Source: Moringa oleifera (lineage: Eukaryota > Streptophyta > Magnoliopsida > Brassicales > Moringaceae). Taken from it: 64,000 nucleotides of DNA. Position numbers and translations under genes: made by a program. Position 1 is the stretch's first letter; every line of letters starts with the position of its first letter. The stretch spans positions 7,416,001 to 7,480,000 of the forward strand of contig JAJFZO010000094.1 of the NCBI GenBank assembly GCA_021397835.1, in the 5' to 3' direction. The notes under the pieces are model-generated. The model was not told the DNA's origin. It ran no database searches and saw only the letters and a program-made list of their open reading frames with translations. Of the stretch, positions 12,184 through 23,997 are shown one piece after another.

Positions 12184-12211
12184 GCTCTCTCTCTCTCTCT
12201 CTCTCTCTCTT
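12184..12211. repeat. (CT)n microsatellite
   Basis: About 13 CT repeats, in the putative 5' leader of the following gene. Confidence 0.9.
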
Positions 12212-12325
12212 TTCACATTTCTCTGCTGTATTTTTAGCATTGCATGGTGAACAAAGTTTAGCTTGGACTTACAGTGAAGGACACAGCATTTGCTTTCAAG
12301 TTTCAGCAAGCTTGTTGACATCAAA

Positions 12326-13907
12326 GTAAGTACTCTTTCCTCGCTTGCTTTCGTTTCTCTGCATTAAAGTTATGCAAATCTCGGAAATGCATGCTTTTAT
12401 GAATGGTACAGTATTTGCATGCCAAAGAAGAAAGAAAACTTTATTAAAGTCATTAACCATTTTAATCTGCACTGCATTAATCAAAACATCCCCATTTGTG
12501 CCTTGATCTCTCCATAACCATGGATTCAGTCCTCCTGGAGCCCCTCTTATTTTCAAAATTAACTCTAAAATTGCTTTAGCCAAAGGGTGATGAAAAACTC
12601 TCTTTTTGATCATTTTCACATAGTAGTCAGCTTGACTAGCTTGTAATGGTCAAATGCTTTCAATATGATCATCATGCCTTTAATCCAACGACGTTGTCAA
12701 TTCAATCAATTAGACTCCTACCCATTTGAGATCACCTATCACTTCATAATACTGTTCAAGACTTACTGGCTACTCTAACCTTATATAGTACAGTTCCGAA
12801 GTTGAGAGTTTTGGCCCTTGAAAGCATGAGAGCATGGAAAAGTGAGCTGTTTTGTAAAATTGTTAGTGGTAGATTCTTTACACCCTTATTAATTTAATAC
12901 TTATTTTTACAGTTTCTATGCTTTTTTCTTTAATGATTTTGGAACATGGGCCACGTAGTTGGGTCACACTCTTACTCATCAGCCCATGTGACCAAGAATC
13001 CACCTGGGTAAACATGCAAATCATAAGTTAAAATTCTTAATTAGGTTAATGTAAAAATGATGATTCTAGTAACAAATTAGAGTCTTAACCCAATTTAGGA
13101 AACATAATGAGAGAGGCCAAAAGGGGGTGGGTTCATAAACCAGCTGTCCGTACACTGTTGTGTATGCATAAAAAGCTGAAGTTCTTCCTTGAGATATTGA
13201 ATGCACAAGATGAGGAGTTTCTCTGCTCACTGGATAGTGTATGAACTGTAGCAAAGCCGAATGAGGCAACAGACATGAAGTGATGATTCTTATTTATGAA
13301 AAATTGCTTTCCAGTGAATTTTGTTTCACTAGCAAAGTTACTCAACTGGGCCCTCCTGTCCCACTCACATTCCCTTCCCAGGCCCAGCTTTTTTTCTTTT
13401 GTCGCTCCGTACTCTCTCTCAACTTCACTCAGTCAGATCTAAAACTCACGTTTGAAGTTCCTAAATTACCGAAACAGCCCTCAGTGTTGATTAAAAGACG
13501 GAATTTCCTTTTTCTTGCTAATTGTCGCAAATGATGATGCTGCATGTGGGTTTAGTGAGAGAGGTTTAGGTAACATACCAAAATCTAAACGCTGAGATTG
13601 GTTCACCTCTTCCCACGCGCCTTTGCCGATCAATCTAAATTATCAGGCCACCCATGGGTGATATGATGACCACGCGCTTATTAGTCGCGTGAGCGTGAAG
13701 ATTACGTCTTTTCGTTTTGTGTCACTAGGATAAATTGCATGAGAAAACTCTGTTTCCTGTACGTTTGGACTTTAGATCCTCTTAACAAAATTCGTAGTTC
13801 GAAGCTCTGCAACCTGCTGATAATGTAGATACAGTCACTGTGCATGGAGAGAGAAGAGGAATCGAAGAGATGTAGCCTTTGATTTTCTCTCTTTTTCTTG
13901 TTGGCAG
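12326..13907 (+). other. Putative 5'-UTR intron of the Cys-rich protein gene
   Basis: A strong donor (AAA/GTAAGTAC) at 12326 and a strong acceptor (pyrimidine tract, then TTGGCAG) ending at 13907 could bound a leader intron of 1582 bases, leaving 45 bases of UTR before the ATG at 13953. The stretch holds no convincing coding sequence; a 107-codon minus-strand ORF at 12296-12619 is judged spurious. A later promoter at about 13700, making this simply intergenic, is the alternative. Confidence 0.35.
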
Positions 13908-13952
13908 GGGTTATCATTTCATAAACCGATCGAGAAAGAAAAATCGAATCAA

Positions 13953-14471
13953 ATGGAGGAGAACCCGCCTCGAGTTTCACGTAGAGATGAGGCCTACGGG
14001 GGTTCAAGGGCTGGATCCAAATGGAAGAGCAAGTACACCGTCGATGATACCGGAGATCTAATCGACTGTTCCGGCAAGTCTTGCCGATCATGCACCGCCG
14101 GGATGATAGCGGACTGCGTGGCCCTCTGTTGCTGCCCCTGCGCTGTGCTGAACCTGCTGACGCTTGCGTTTGTCAAGGTCCCTTGGACGGTAGGGAGGAG
14201 GTGTTTGAGATTAGGAAAAAAGAAACGGAAAAGGCTGGAAAAGAAGAAAAAATGCAAGGAAAATGAAGGGTATCAGTTCATGGTGGAGGGTGATTGGAGT
14301 CTGAGAAAAGGAAAGGTAGAGGATGGATTCCGAGAAATTGCATGTGGGTTCGGTGAGGGAGACGAGATGGGCAGTTTTAGTGCAAGGTTTGAAGCAGAGA
14401 GGGTTTGGTTAGAGTTGCATCAGCTCGATCATTTGGGTTTTGGGAGGGTTTCATTCAGCAGCAGTAGTTAA
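13953..14471 (+). CDS. Uncharacterised plant protein with a Cys-rich hydrophobic segment
   Basis: A single-exon ORF of 172 residues. A polar N terminus (1-35) is followed by a Cys-rich, hydrophobic stretch at 39-78: CSGKSCRSC, then a run with CCCCPC at 59-63 leading into a helix-like LLTLAFVKVPW. Next comes a very basic segment (about 82-102) rich in Lys and Arg, then a mixed C-terminal part ending in four serines. I recognise it as a plant-only family of unknown function (Arabidopsis At5g14690-like, from memory). The Cys-rich helix could be a membrane anchor or a metal or acylation site, and the basic run could act as a nuclear signal or a membrane-surface patch; neither is shown. Start choice: first ATG after the strong acceptor at 13907. 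A poly(A) signal AATAAA is at 14537-14542. Confidence 0.8.
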   Translation: MEENPPRVSRRDEAYGGSRAGSKWKSKYTVDDTGDLIDCSGKSCRSCTAGMIADCVALCCCPCAVLNLLTLAFVKVPWTVGRRCLRLGKKKRKRLEKKKKCKENEGYQFMVEGDWSLRKGKVEDGFREIACGFGEGDEMGSFSARFEAERVWLELHQLDHLGFGRVSFSSSS

Positions 14472-14479
14472 CAAAAATG

Positions 14480-15169
14480 GGTAAAAATGGCTATTAGGGA
14501 AGGATCTTGTGAATCACATTGTTGCCTCCAGACTGTAATAAAACTTTTATTTCTCATTTTTACCCTTTTGGGTCTTGAGTACTTTACCATGAGTTCAAAA
14601 CCTTTAAAAATTTAATCTTGGTTATGTGGCTGGGCCTGGGTAATTGGATTGGATCAATCAAAACGGCTTTAATTTGTGCGCTGGGTTTTTTATCAGTTTG
14701 GAAGGGGCCAATTGATTGGACACGATAGTAATTTATAAAAACATAGAAATGAAAAGGTAAAATCATGATCTGACTCTGACCGCTTTAGTTTTATTGGGCC
14801 TAAATCCCAGCCCACATTAACCAGTCGAAGCCCATTTTGTTAATTACTGTTGTACCGAAGTGGCATTTTGGGTACTTCAGTTATGATAGCGTACGCCCGC
14901 CAATTCTTCCCCAAAAGGTGACACCTCATTTTTAAAACTGCCGGGTCACCATAACTGCCAACGGTATATGTTAGTAAAACTATGGCTTATCTCTCTATCG
15001 TGCGCTCATATGCGTCCGCACCCCTAAAGCACCAGCAATTATCAGAGGCAAAGAAACCCCCCTTGTCTTCTTACAAGAAAAGAGCCGATAGTTCGAGAGA
15101 GAGACGGAGAGAGCGATTCAATTCTCGGTTAAAGTGTGAGAGACGAAGTGATTCAGCCAGCTCGAGAAG
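14480..15169. other. Intergenic spacer and USP leader
   Basis: The first 100 bases hold the 3' UTR and poly(A) signal of the preceding gene. The rest has several TGGGC/GGGCC elements in both directions (about 14632-14640, 14796-14815 and 14830-14836), typical of housekeeping plant promoters, and a GA-rich leader at about 15093-15160 before the USP start. No other gene was seen. Confidence 0.45.
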
Positions 15170-17928
15170 ATGGAAGGTGAGCCGACTCGGATAATGATAG
15201 CAGTGAACGAGTCAACAATCAAAGGTTACCCGCACGCATCCATAAGCAGCAGAAGAGCTTTCGAGTGGACTCTGCAGAAGATCGTTCGCTCTAACTTCTC
15301 TGGATTCAAGATTCTCTTCCTCCATGTGCAAGTCCCCGACGAAGACGGTTTTCTCTCCCTCTCTTTCTTTCTCTCTACATGTACATGTATATGTATGGGT
15401 ATTTGTTTGTGTATTTTTACTCCGATGGACTGTATGCGTGAATGACGTCATGTATGGCCGTTTCGGGATTCTCAATAATATAACTTTTTCTTTTACTTCG
15501 TCATATTTTATTGAGGTTATCAGAAATGTGCTTGCGGATTGTGGTGAATTTGTTGAACCGGGATAGCATTTAATCCTTAGAGCTTCTAGTGACAAATCAG
15601 GATTGATACTTTGGAGGATCGGAATAAATTTGATAAGAACTCATGTCATTTTAATCCAAAGTGACTTTCTTCTGTTGTATATGTATGTTCTAATTAAGTG
15701 GTTTTGTGTTCGTGGATTGATGCTATTTAGGCTTGCAGTTTCTAAATGGAAAGTAATAGTACTACCTAATAGAGGAGAAAATTGAAGGGTGATATTCATT
15801 TTTGAACTGTCATTTTGGTGGTCGGTATATAACAAAGTTATGTGGTTGTCACACAAATACATTGTTCAATTTGTTCTAATGTTCTACTATCCTATTAAGT
15901 TCTTTGAGTATAATCATGCAATGCAAAATGCCTACTTTATGTTTTAACTCTGTTTATTGATGGTTAGTCTAATAGCATTAATTGCTGAAGGGATTCATGT
16001 AATATCGGAGTGTAAAGAAATGCACTTAAGTGAGACTTTCTTCGTGTGTCTGTAATTGTTATGTAACTGTGATTGTTGTTATTAATATTTTATTTGTACT
16101 TTTGCCCTCTGATGTTGCATCATAGCTTCCCTTAAAATTCTCTTTTGTGCTTTCCTGATTGCAATATTACTGGTCCTTGATTGTTTTAATTATGCATTAC
16201 GCATATAAAGGGCCTACAACAATAGATCTAATAAGGCTGTGGGTACTCATAGTTTAAAAAGACTGAACTGGAGAGAAATGAATTTATATGGGATATCTGT
16301 AAGTGTCATCATGGGTGATAAGATGAAGATTTAGTGATGGATCTGTCTCACTAATTGTGAAGTGGCTAAAAGGATTTGCCAAAGGATAGAAATGATTCTC
16401 ATAATGACAAACATGAAACATCGTGATGATAAGCCTGATAGCATACATTTATCTCTAATATAGTGGTTGTCTTATGCTCCTTCTATTTTTGTCATTTTAT
16501 TCCCTCCCCCACCACCCCTTTTCTTTTTTGGTCTGGTTCTCTTACCATATTACTGACATAGAATACTTTCTAGATGTTATGTTCTTTTTTCCTTTTTCCC
16601 ATGCCTTTTGGTTTTTTCCTTTGTTGAGGGTTGGATCGCTTTTTGGGGTTGGGGGTTTTGGTTTTTTTTTTTTTTTTTGGGGGTGGGGCGGCGGGGGGGA
16701 GGGTAGGGGTTTTCTAAAGATATTTACTCAGTTCCTTGAATTTTAGTAAATGTCAGAAACTCGTGAAGATTTGAAGCTGAAATAATTGACAGATGGTAGC
16801 CATTATTCTGTGACTGCTTGAATCATTGGCTTGTAGTTGAATTAAAAAGAACAATAATAATTTGCGGAAATGGTTTGTCCAACGGACCAGACAGTGTTTT
16901 GTGCTGGCCTTGAATTTGTTTGAACCCATTATCATGTGGCTAAGTTAATGAATTGTCGCATGCTGTGAAGGCAAAGTAAAGGGAATGTGGTTAGTTAGTT
17001 AGCTTTCTAATTTGACTGCCATCTTCTGTGCTGGATTTCTATGGAGTTACTTTCTTTTTCTTTTCATACATAAGTGTTGATATACTTGGGAGTTTTCTCT
17101 AGTCAATTCCTAGCTTCATGCCTTACTACAATTTTGCTACTAGGGCAAAGGTTACTGGTTACGAGTTCTTGTAACTTGTTTCTTCTAGGATTTGACGACA
17201 TGGATAGTATATATGCATCCCCTGCTGATTTTAAAAGCATGAGGCACAGAGACAGGACAAGAGGACTTCACCTACTGGAGTTCTTCGTCAACAGATGTCA
17301 TGAAATTGGGGTAGACTATGCCCCCCTCTCTCTCTCTCTCTTCCATTGGATAAATTTTTCTTTTGGCCTTGAGGGAGAACATGAAGGAGTTGGACTATCA
17401 GTGTTTCAGTTCACCATCATATAGTCAATGTGTTTGTTGAAATACTTGTAGGTTGCCTGTGAAGCATGGATCAAGAAAGGTGATCCCAAAGAAGTGATCT
17501 GCCATGAAGTGAAGCAAGTCCAACCAGATCTTCTGGTTGTGGGAAGTCGGGGTCTTGGCCCTTTCCAGAGGTATGATCTGTTCCCCTGTATCTAAGACGT
17601 CTTGTTTGACCTCCTGATATTCATCCTATTTTAAATATGCTCATAAACTTTTCCTGGACAAATGTATGGATGACAAACTGTATTTCCAACCGTAAGATTA
17701 TTAAAATTTGCTGGAAATTGTTGTGAGTACTACTGATTATGCCCATGCTCTTGGGAGAATTATACAATCTTTACTAAGATGCATCTTTTCCATGTTCTTT
17801 TGTACATCTGCTTTGGCAGGGTGTTTGTTGGAACTGTAAGTGAATTCTGTGTGAAGCATGCTGAGTGCCCTGTTATCACAATCAAGCGTCAGGCAGATGA
17901 AACTCCTCAGGATCCTGTTGATGACTAG
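15170..17928 (+). CDS. Universal stress protein (USP) family protein
   Basis: Four exons: 15170-15347, 17189-17310, 17452-17570 and 17820-17928, giving 175 residues; all GT-AG and phase-consistent. The fold is a single UspA domain (alpha/beta, adenine-nucleotide binding). The ATP-binding signature Gly-2x-Gly-9x-Gly-Ser/Thr is present as GSRG, nine residues, then GT, split across exons 3 and 4. The central block FDDMDSIYASPADFK and the C-terminal CPVITIKR are typical of the plant subgroup that includes At5g14680 and At3g01520. The last residues are acidic (DETPQDPVDD). Intron 1 is long (1841 bases) and contains a G-rich tract. The role is presumed to be stress-related nucleotide binding in the cytosol; the substrate and partners are unknown. 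Confidence 0.93.
16641..16710 (+). repeat. G-rich tract with poly-T, potential G-quadruplex, in USP intron 1
   Basis: A T run (about 16662-16678) is followed by a block made of GGGGG, GGGG, GGGGGGG, GGG and GGGG separated by one to four bases (16679-16709). This meets the usual G4 pattern on the transcribed RNA sense. It lies about 480 bases before exon 2. Confidence 0.7.
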
Positions 17929-19009
17929 TTTGTCTTGTATGTGTCTGATTTATAAAATCTGTAGTTGGAGTTCAGGCACCGGATATTATTAGAACTATGA
18001 TTAATGTTTGTAGGAACAAACTGACAAATCTTTTTTCGGTATGTAGTTTCCAGTCTTGACCATAGCATATCCTACATGTAATATGGCAGCACTGGTTTGT
18101 CGGGTCGGGCACCCATCCCACAATTTCCAGGTTTGGCTAAGTTTGCTTGGTTTAGATATTTATCAAATAAATTGCATTTCATATATCCCCATTTTGGTTA
18201 ATGACTGGTGGCATGCGATTGTCAAACAAGAATCAGCCCTGACAGGCAGATTGCAGGTTGCATTTTCTGCTATTAAAGTTTTGGTTACTCCACGTATTAT
18301 TCAGCTCTGTAGAAGACCACAGAGCCAATACCCACAAGTTGTAGAGAACTGAAAAAGCATTCGATCCTCTCAAACAGTAAGGTTCTCCTTTTAAGATTTC
18401 CCCAACTCCACTAAACCTTTTTTGTACAATACCCTCTAGCCTCGACTGCAGTTCAGATTTCAGGCCAAAGCAGTGAAAAATAGCAGCCTGGCCTTTCTGG
18501 TTCATTCCAGTGACATTTTTCAATCGCTAAGAGTGAAAGTTCCAATGTTTTCCTTCTCAAACGGTTGTTGAAACTGCTGACCAAATATGAGAACAAGTTG
18601 AAGAGATCTTAACATTCATCTTGTTCAAATTTGGTTTGAATTCATTTCTCTTGTGTGACAAACTCTGACCTGGGTAAAGTCAAAAGAAGCTTGTAATGAC
18701 ACTAGTGTTGCAAAGTTGCCATTTGTACCAAGTAGTGCGTGTGCATAATACAGATAAGAGAGAGACTGAGCCTTAATTATTTTACAAGTGTAATGATAAG
18801 TAGCATATGCAACTAGTTACAACTTACAAGAACAAAACCAGCTCATCTGTATAATTTAGACTTCCTACACCCCCCTTTGGACAGTAACAAGACTTCTAAA
18901 TCCCAAAGCAAATTAAGCTCCCTATGATTACACCTGCACATTGATCAACAGTCTGACAGTGGAAAGTAAGTGTGAGTGTGCGTGGACTTGAAAAAGACTC
19001 TATTACAGC
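17929..19009. other. Convergent 3' region between USP and PWWP genes
   Basis: About 1.1 kb between two convergent genes. It should hold the 3' UTRs of both. No ORF has coding character (the 98- and 96-codon ORFs at 18056 and 18233 overlap in opposite directions and match nothing). No repeat or RNA gene was recognised. Confidence 0.5.
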
Positions 19010-22000
19010 TTAAGAAGAAGACCCCACCAGTGTGCTTACCTTCTCTAATAGGCCTTTCATCTCAGTCTCTAGTTTGGATTTCATCTCTTTAGACATTCTT
19101 CCATCTGACATCGCCAGCATTGATGTCATCATCTCAAGTTTCTGCCTTATGTAATTAAGCTCCGACACTTCACCACCAGATGATTTCGAATCAGATGGCT
19201 TCTCCAGGGTCTTGCCTCCCTCCTTCCGAACAGAAGCTTTTGTATTGGGTATATCTGTAAGTTCTCGAATTTTTTTGGGTGATGAGAGATAATGTAGCTG
19301 GAAACTGACCTTCGAAGCTCCAAAGGGACTGACAGTTTGCGAGCTGTTGAGGGCTTCTTCTGCATCAGAGCTCCTCATAAAGACAATGCGAGCACAGAAA
19401 TTATTATAAAACATCTCTGTTTTCAATTTGTCGAGAGGCCCATACTTATCATATATTCTGATTAGATCCTCTTTTGAAGGCAAAGATGAACCTGGGCCAA
19501 ATGCAACAAAGAGTTCTGCAGCCGATGCTTGTCCATCAGTTTCCATATCATCTGTCTTTCCATCTGATGCCCTGTGAGCTTGCCTCAGTCTAGGCTTCTC
19601 TGATCTTGTTTCTTGCATCTTTTTAACCTTCCCCAGCGGAGGTCTATCTTCAGGAGAGCTCCGAGCAGTCTGATTTTGGTTGGTGTGTTGATGCTTCTTG
19701 TATATTATATAGTTGGATCCATCCCGATAGATCGAGCTTCTAAACACAGACAAGAATTCTTCAATCATATCTATAGAATTGTTCTCGTTCCCATATTGTG
19801 GTCTACAAGCTACCGACCGGACTTCAGCTAACACTTTGTTTGCTGGTGCCTTCACTTTCGATGGATCGATGACCTCATTCCGATCCTCTTTCGGTGTTTG
19901 AGGACTTGAATTATCGATCGTCTCATGTTCTGCACTAAGTTCTCTTGAGAGCTTCTTCTGGAATAACTCACCACTAAACTTCAACATTGGAGGGGACCCA
20001 ATTAATTGGCCAATGTTCTTAGTCAGCCGAGCATGACCTGTACTTAGACTTGTGTAAGGAGGGGACAAGTACCGGCTCTTCTTCCTTTCTCTTGAGAGGA
20101 AGACTTTCTCAACTTGTTCTTTGGCCCCACTGTCATCCTTCTTCCTCACTGTAGAGACAGGGCTGTCATCCATCTCTTCTTTTCCTCCAATACCATCATG
20201 TACAGAGCCGGATCCTTTGTCTTTCTTCCTTCTGCCTGCTGGACCCTTCCTTACAACATTGACAAGGCTGGTATTTGTTTCTTCTTGGCCCCCACCACCG
20301 TCATTTTCCAAGCTGGGCTCTTTGCTCTTCTTCCTTCCCCTTGACAAAGGACCTGCCTTACTTTCTTCCATGGCCCCACCACCATTTTCAACACTGGGAT
20401 CATTGATCTCTGTAGCTGTTACATGAGATCCTGAAAGCTCGCTAACTTTCCTCCTCTTCCTTGGGGCTGAAGTTGACAAATTGTCAATGTCATCATTGGC
20501 CTCAGCACCGCCTCTTCTCTTCTTCCTTCCTGATGATAATGGCCTCGTATTTGCTTTAGCCACCACTTCCTCCTTGTTTCTGGCAAGAGCATTCATGTCC
20601 CCTTCCATGATTTCAGCAATGCTTTTCTGCTTTCTCCTCTGAGACTGCCTGGCCTCTGACACCTCAGAGCACCCACTCAACAAGCTTTGGCTGGTTTGAC
20701 CAAATTTAAGGCCTACAGGAGAAGGAAGCCAATCCTCTTCAATTGGACCTTGAGTTGGTGCTTCCACAGAATGAAAACTATCATTTATGTCAATTGACCA
20801 ACTTCTATCTTCGTCGTCAAGACCTGGAATTGGCTGGGGTTCATACGATATAGGCAATAGATAGGCCCCCTTTGTCCGATAGAAAGCTGCTATCTGGCTC
20901 TTCATCATTGTAAATTCAAGTACATTATTCACAAAAACAACCTGGGCGAGGTGTTTGATCCCATCAACAACTTTTGCTGGCTCAAACAGAGAACTTGAGA
21001 GCTCCTGGATTCCACTTTCAGGCACAAGAACTCCTTCCTTGACCCCTGCATTCACTGCCAAGGGCCTTGAAACTCCATTTAAACTTTCTGTTGGGACACA
21101 AGAGCAAGTCATCATCAACTCCAAACCTCTACTGATTGCATCCACTGCCTCCTGTATTGCATTGATGAAATTCTTTGAGTTACTTATCTTTGACAATTCC
21201 TCGAAATTTTCCATGAAAGGCTTTAATTGGGATGGATGACACCAAGCAAATGTACCATCCCCAAAGTAGGCCACAAGCAGCCTGCCTTTCTGTTTTAACT
21301 TCAAAGCAAAATCTGATGCATCAGATGGATCATAAATCTGCCCTGGCCACCATGGATGATTCTTGATTTTTCCCCATACAAAATCACCAACACGAAATTC
21401 ATAGTCTTCATCATCCAACTCCTCCTCTTGCCCATCCCTGCCTTCACTCATTTCCTCAAATTTCCCATTCCTGTCCGTTTTCTCATCAATATCTTTATTT
21501 TCCTCCCTGGAAATGTTCTCTATTTCACCACAAATATCCACAACAAGGGAAACACCATTAGCACTACACATACCTCCAACTGCAACCTCCTTCTCCATAC
21601 CCATTTCCTCTTTCTTGTCAACAGCACCCAAGAGAGAGCAAAACCCTTTTGAACTCTCTCTTTCACCATGTTCTCGCATTTGCAACAAAGAAGACACTCC
21701 ATTCATCTCAGAATCTTCAAGACCCACTTCCTTACCGGCCCCAAAACTGTTTCCACTCAAAATCTCGGTTTCAGCAGCCTTACTCTTAGTCACCTCAACA
21801 CCACCACGATCCATATGATCATCTAAAACTTCCTTTCCATTTACAGCCACCCTAACTCCATTTTCTCGGGTATTCTCAACTAAACCCCCTAAAAACGACA
21901 ACCCAGAAGCTTTATATTCATCTCTTAGGGTTTTGGGATCTGCGACTTCAGATTTAGCAGGTTCATGTACAAGAGAGCTCCCCCCACATATAGCCTTAGG

Positions 22001-22024
22001 TAGTGCTTTTTCAACTGCTTCCAT
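19010..22024 (-). CDS. PWWP-domain chromatin protein
   Basis: An intronless ORF. I start at the ATG at 22024 (MEAVEKALPK; 1004 residues) rather than the in-frame ATG at 22114, because the extra 30 residues look like translated leader and start beside a telo-box-like AAACCCTA stretch. An acidic N-terminal region (about 170-208) leads into the PWWP domain at about 209-300, with HPWWPGQ at 223-229 and the aromatic-cage strand VAYFGDGTFAWC. PWWP domains bind methylated histone H3 and DNA. The middle part (about 470-700) is basic and low-complexity, with repeated SRGRKK/RKKRR motifs that look like nuclear signals. Near the C terminus is an RRM-like fold (about 840-930), and the last 50 residues form a probable coiled coil. 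This matches the plant PWWP protein family (PDP-like), which works with PRC2/FVE-type complexes; which member is not certain. Arabidopsis At3g27860 is the likely positional counterpart. Confidence 0.9.
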   Translation of the reverse strand: MEAVEKALPKAICGGSSLVHEPAKSEVADPKTLRDEYKASGLSFLGGLVENTRENGVRVAVNGKEVLDDHMDRGGVEVTKSKAAETEILSGNSFGAGKEVGLEDSEMNGVSSLLQMREHGERESSKGFCSLLGAVDKKEEMGMEKEVAVGGMCSANGVSLVVDICGEIENISREENKDIDEKTDRNGKFEEMSEGRDGQEEELDDEDYEFRVGDFVWGKIKNHPWWPGQIYDPSDASDFALKLKQKGRLLVAYFGDGTFAWCHPSQLKPFMENFEELSKISNSKNFINAIQEAVDAISRGLELMMTCSCVPTESLNGVSRPLAVNAGVKEGVLVPESGIQELSSSLFEPAKVVDGIKHLAQVVFVNNVLEFTMMKSQIAAFYRTKGAYLLPISYEPQPIPGLDDEDRSWSIDINDSFHSVEAPTQGPIEEDWLPSPVGLKFGQTSQSLLSGCSEVSEARQSQRRKQKSIAEIMEGDMNALARNKEEVVAKANTRPLSSGRKKRRGGAEANDDIDNLSTSAPRKRRKVSELSGSHVTATEINDPSVENGGGAMEESKAGPLSRGRKKSKEPSLENDGGGGQEETNTSLVNVVRKGPAGRRKKDKGSGSVHDGIGGKEEMDDSPVSTVRKKDDSGAKEQVEKVFLSRERKKSRYLSPPYTSLSTGHARLTKNIGQLIGSPPMLKFSGELFQKKLSRELSAEHETIDNSSPQTPKEDRNEVIDPSKVKAPANKVLAEVRSVACRPQYGNENNSIDMIEEFLSVFRSSIYRDGSNYIIYKKHQHTNQNQTARSSPEDRPPLGKVKKMQETRSEKPRLRQAHRASDGKTDDMETDGQASAAELFVAFGPGSSLPSKEDLIRIYDKYGPLDKLKTEMFYNNFCARIVFMRSSDAEEALNSSQTVSPFGASKVSFQLHYLSSPKKIRELTDIPNTKASVRKEGGKTLEKPSDSKSSGGEVSELNYIRQKLEMMTSMLAMSDGRMSKEMKSKLETEMKGLLEKVSTLVGSSS

Positions 22025-22450
22025 TTTCCAGGAACAAACTCCCTCGAGAAAATCTGCCGCCACGTATATCTTTCCGCCACTGAAATGGACACAAAGGAAG
22101 GAAAAGACGTGCAAATCAGCATCCCCCTAGGGTTTTAACTTCATGAGAAACATCATCTAGCGGAAAAAGACTAAATAATCACCCACTAACAAATAAAGAA
22201 CAGAACGAACGCAATATTATATACTTGTCCAAGATAATGGAGAATATAAAAATAGAGAATTTCCCCACAAAAATACCTGAAGAACAGAAGAAGATTAACA
22301 AAAGAACACGAGGGCTTTCGAGCTCGAGCTTGTAAAGCGATTCGTTCTACATCATTTTTCAAGAATCTGCAGAGAAAGAGGGAGCGAACCTGATTCTAAG
22401 GGAAACGAAAGGATTTGATTTGGGTGCGAGAGAGAGAGAGAGAGATGAAA
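22025..22450 (-). promoter_or_regulatory. 5' leader and promoter-proximal region of the PWWP gene
   Basis: Upstream of the PWWP start are a telo-box-like AAACCCTAG (about 22126-22135, minus sense), and a possible leader donor CAG/GTTCGC near 22392. A (GA)n microsatellite at 22430-22446 lies just upstream. No TATA box was found. The leader intron is a guess. Confidence 0.3.
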
Positions 22451-23997
22451 TTCTCGGGTTGAAAAGCGGTGGACTTTAAGAAATTCCTTGCAATCCTATT
22501 TTTACCTGAAAAAATTTAAATTTGTAATAAATGTTTTGTTGTCTTTATCGAATATCAGGTCCACGTTTTGAGCCAGCGGATCATACATGAGTCGTAAAAT
22601 CTAAAGTCAGAGAGTAAGAAAATATCAGGTTACTCGCTCTTCACGACCGCAGTGTAAGAAAGTATTCCACGTGGCAGCCTATCATGGCGAGTAAAATAAT
22701 AATTGTCAGCGCAAAGGCAGTGGTGATGCGCGTGATGTTTTTTTTGGTTAAAGAAAGGCCGTACATGGAAGATGTGCATACTTGTTGGAAGAGATCTACA
22801 CTGTCCCTTAATCTTCCCGAAGAAACAAGATAAGCAATAAAGGCAGTGATTATTAGTTTATTACAGTGCCTGCTTGGCACGATCAAACGGTGTCGTTTCG
22901 TCTTCACCATATCTCTCCCCCTCCCCGGCAGATTCTCATGCAAAACAAAAGAACAAAAGTTCATTGACTCTCAATCTAACAATTCTTTTAGCTAAGATCT
23001 GAAGCCATGGAGTTTACTCGCATATCTTATCAAATCTCTGGATGTTGACAGCTAAGTAAATCAAATGCGAGCAATTGAAGAGGAGTTAAGCCAAGATTAC
23101 TAAAGAAACTTTCATGGGCATTAGGCCTTAATCACTCACACAAGTCTGCTATAAAAATTAAAAGATCTAATTGCTAATGAGTATTCCATATTTAGGGTAC
23201 CCAGAATGGAAAACCCATTACCATAAGCAAAATACTAAAATTGTCACTAGAAGGTGCATATGTTGGCAACCTTCATTTATCAACAACATAAATGATCCCA
23301 CTGATAACAAAATAGGAAGATTAAGCATAACTCAAGCCAACAAAAGATATAGTTTACAACCTTCATTTATCAACAGGATAAAATTTAACACAACCCAAAT
23401 CAATAAAAAAAAAATTATTGTTGACAACTCCCATTTATCAATAAGATCCGATGGATGACTAAAGCTTACCACAGCTCTAAATCACTTGAAGATTTTGATG
23501 AGGCATGTAAAAAAGCATAGAAACATCAGAAATTGACCATAACCAACCAAGCTAGTTCAGAGGCTTTGAACCTTAGTTCTCTGGTTTACCCATTGAGCAT
23601 CTGTTCTTTGAAATTGTTTTTATGCAGCTCATGTCTTTGAAGAGTAACAGAGAAATAGCCAGATCAACTTAACTCCTTATAGAGACAATTTCTTCATCAC
23701 AAGAACTGAATGAATCCTCACACATATACTGACAGTTGGATTCAGCGCGAACTACACAGCAAATGCAGATTATAATCTGATATTTAAGCAGAAGTAGTTT
23801 CTTTCTGGCCATCCAGCAAACACATTGCGTGCAAGAATATTAAGGAGAGCGAAAGCGCTCAAGACGGAAACAAGATTCAAAGTACAAGGAATTTCCAAAC
23901 AAGTTAACAATCAAGTAACAGCTATACCAAACTAATATATAGAAAAGCTACAAAAAAAAAAAAAGGGAGGGGGGGGAATCATCCTCTCGATTTGATA
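22451..23997. other. Intergenic region between PWWP promoter and RPL12 3' end
   Basis: About 1.5 kb. The right 250 bases are probably RPL12 3' UTR, with an A run and a G tract at about 23952-23977 within 50 bases of the stop. Three imperfect copies of an AACCTTCATTTATCAACA-like phrase occur at about 23267, 23358 and 23423. No coding or RNA gene was recognised. Confidence 0.4.

Noticed and set aside
12296..12619. 107-codon minus-strand ORF
   Set aside because: Lies across the probable leader donor site of the plus-strand gene, with no known domain and no promoter; treated as chance.
21356..21818. Plus-strand ORFs opposite the PWWP gene
   Set aside because: Antisense shadows of a long, clearly coding ORF.
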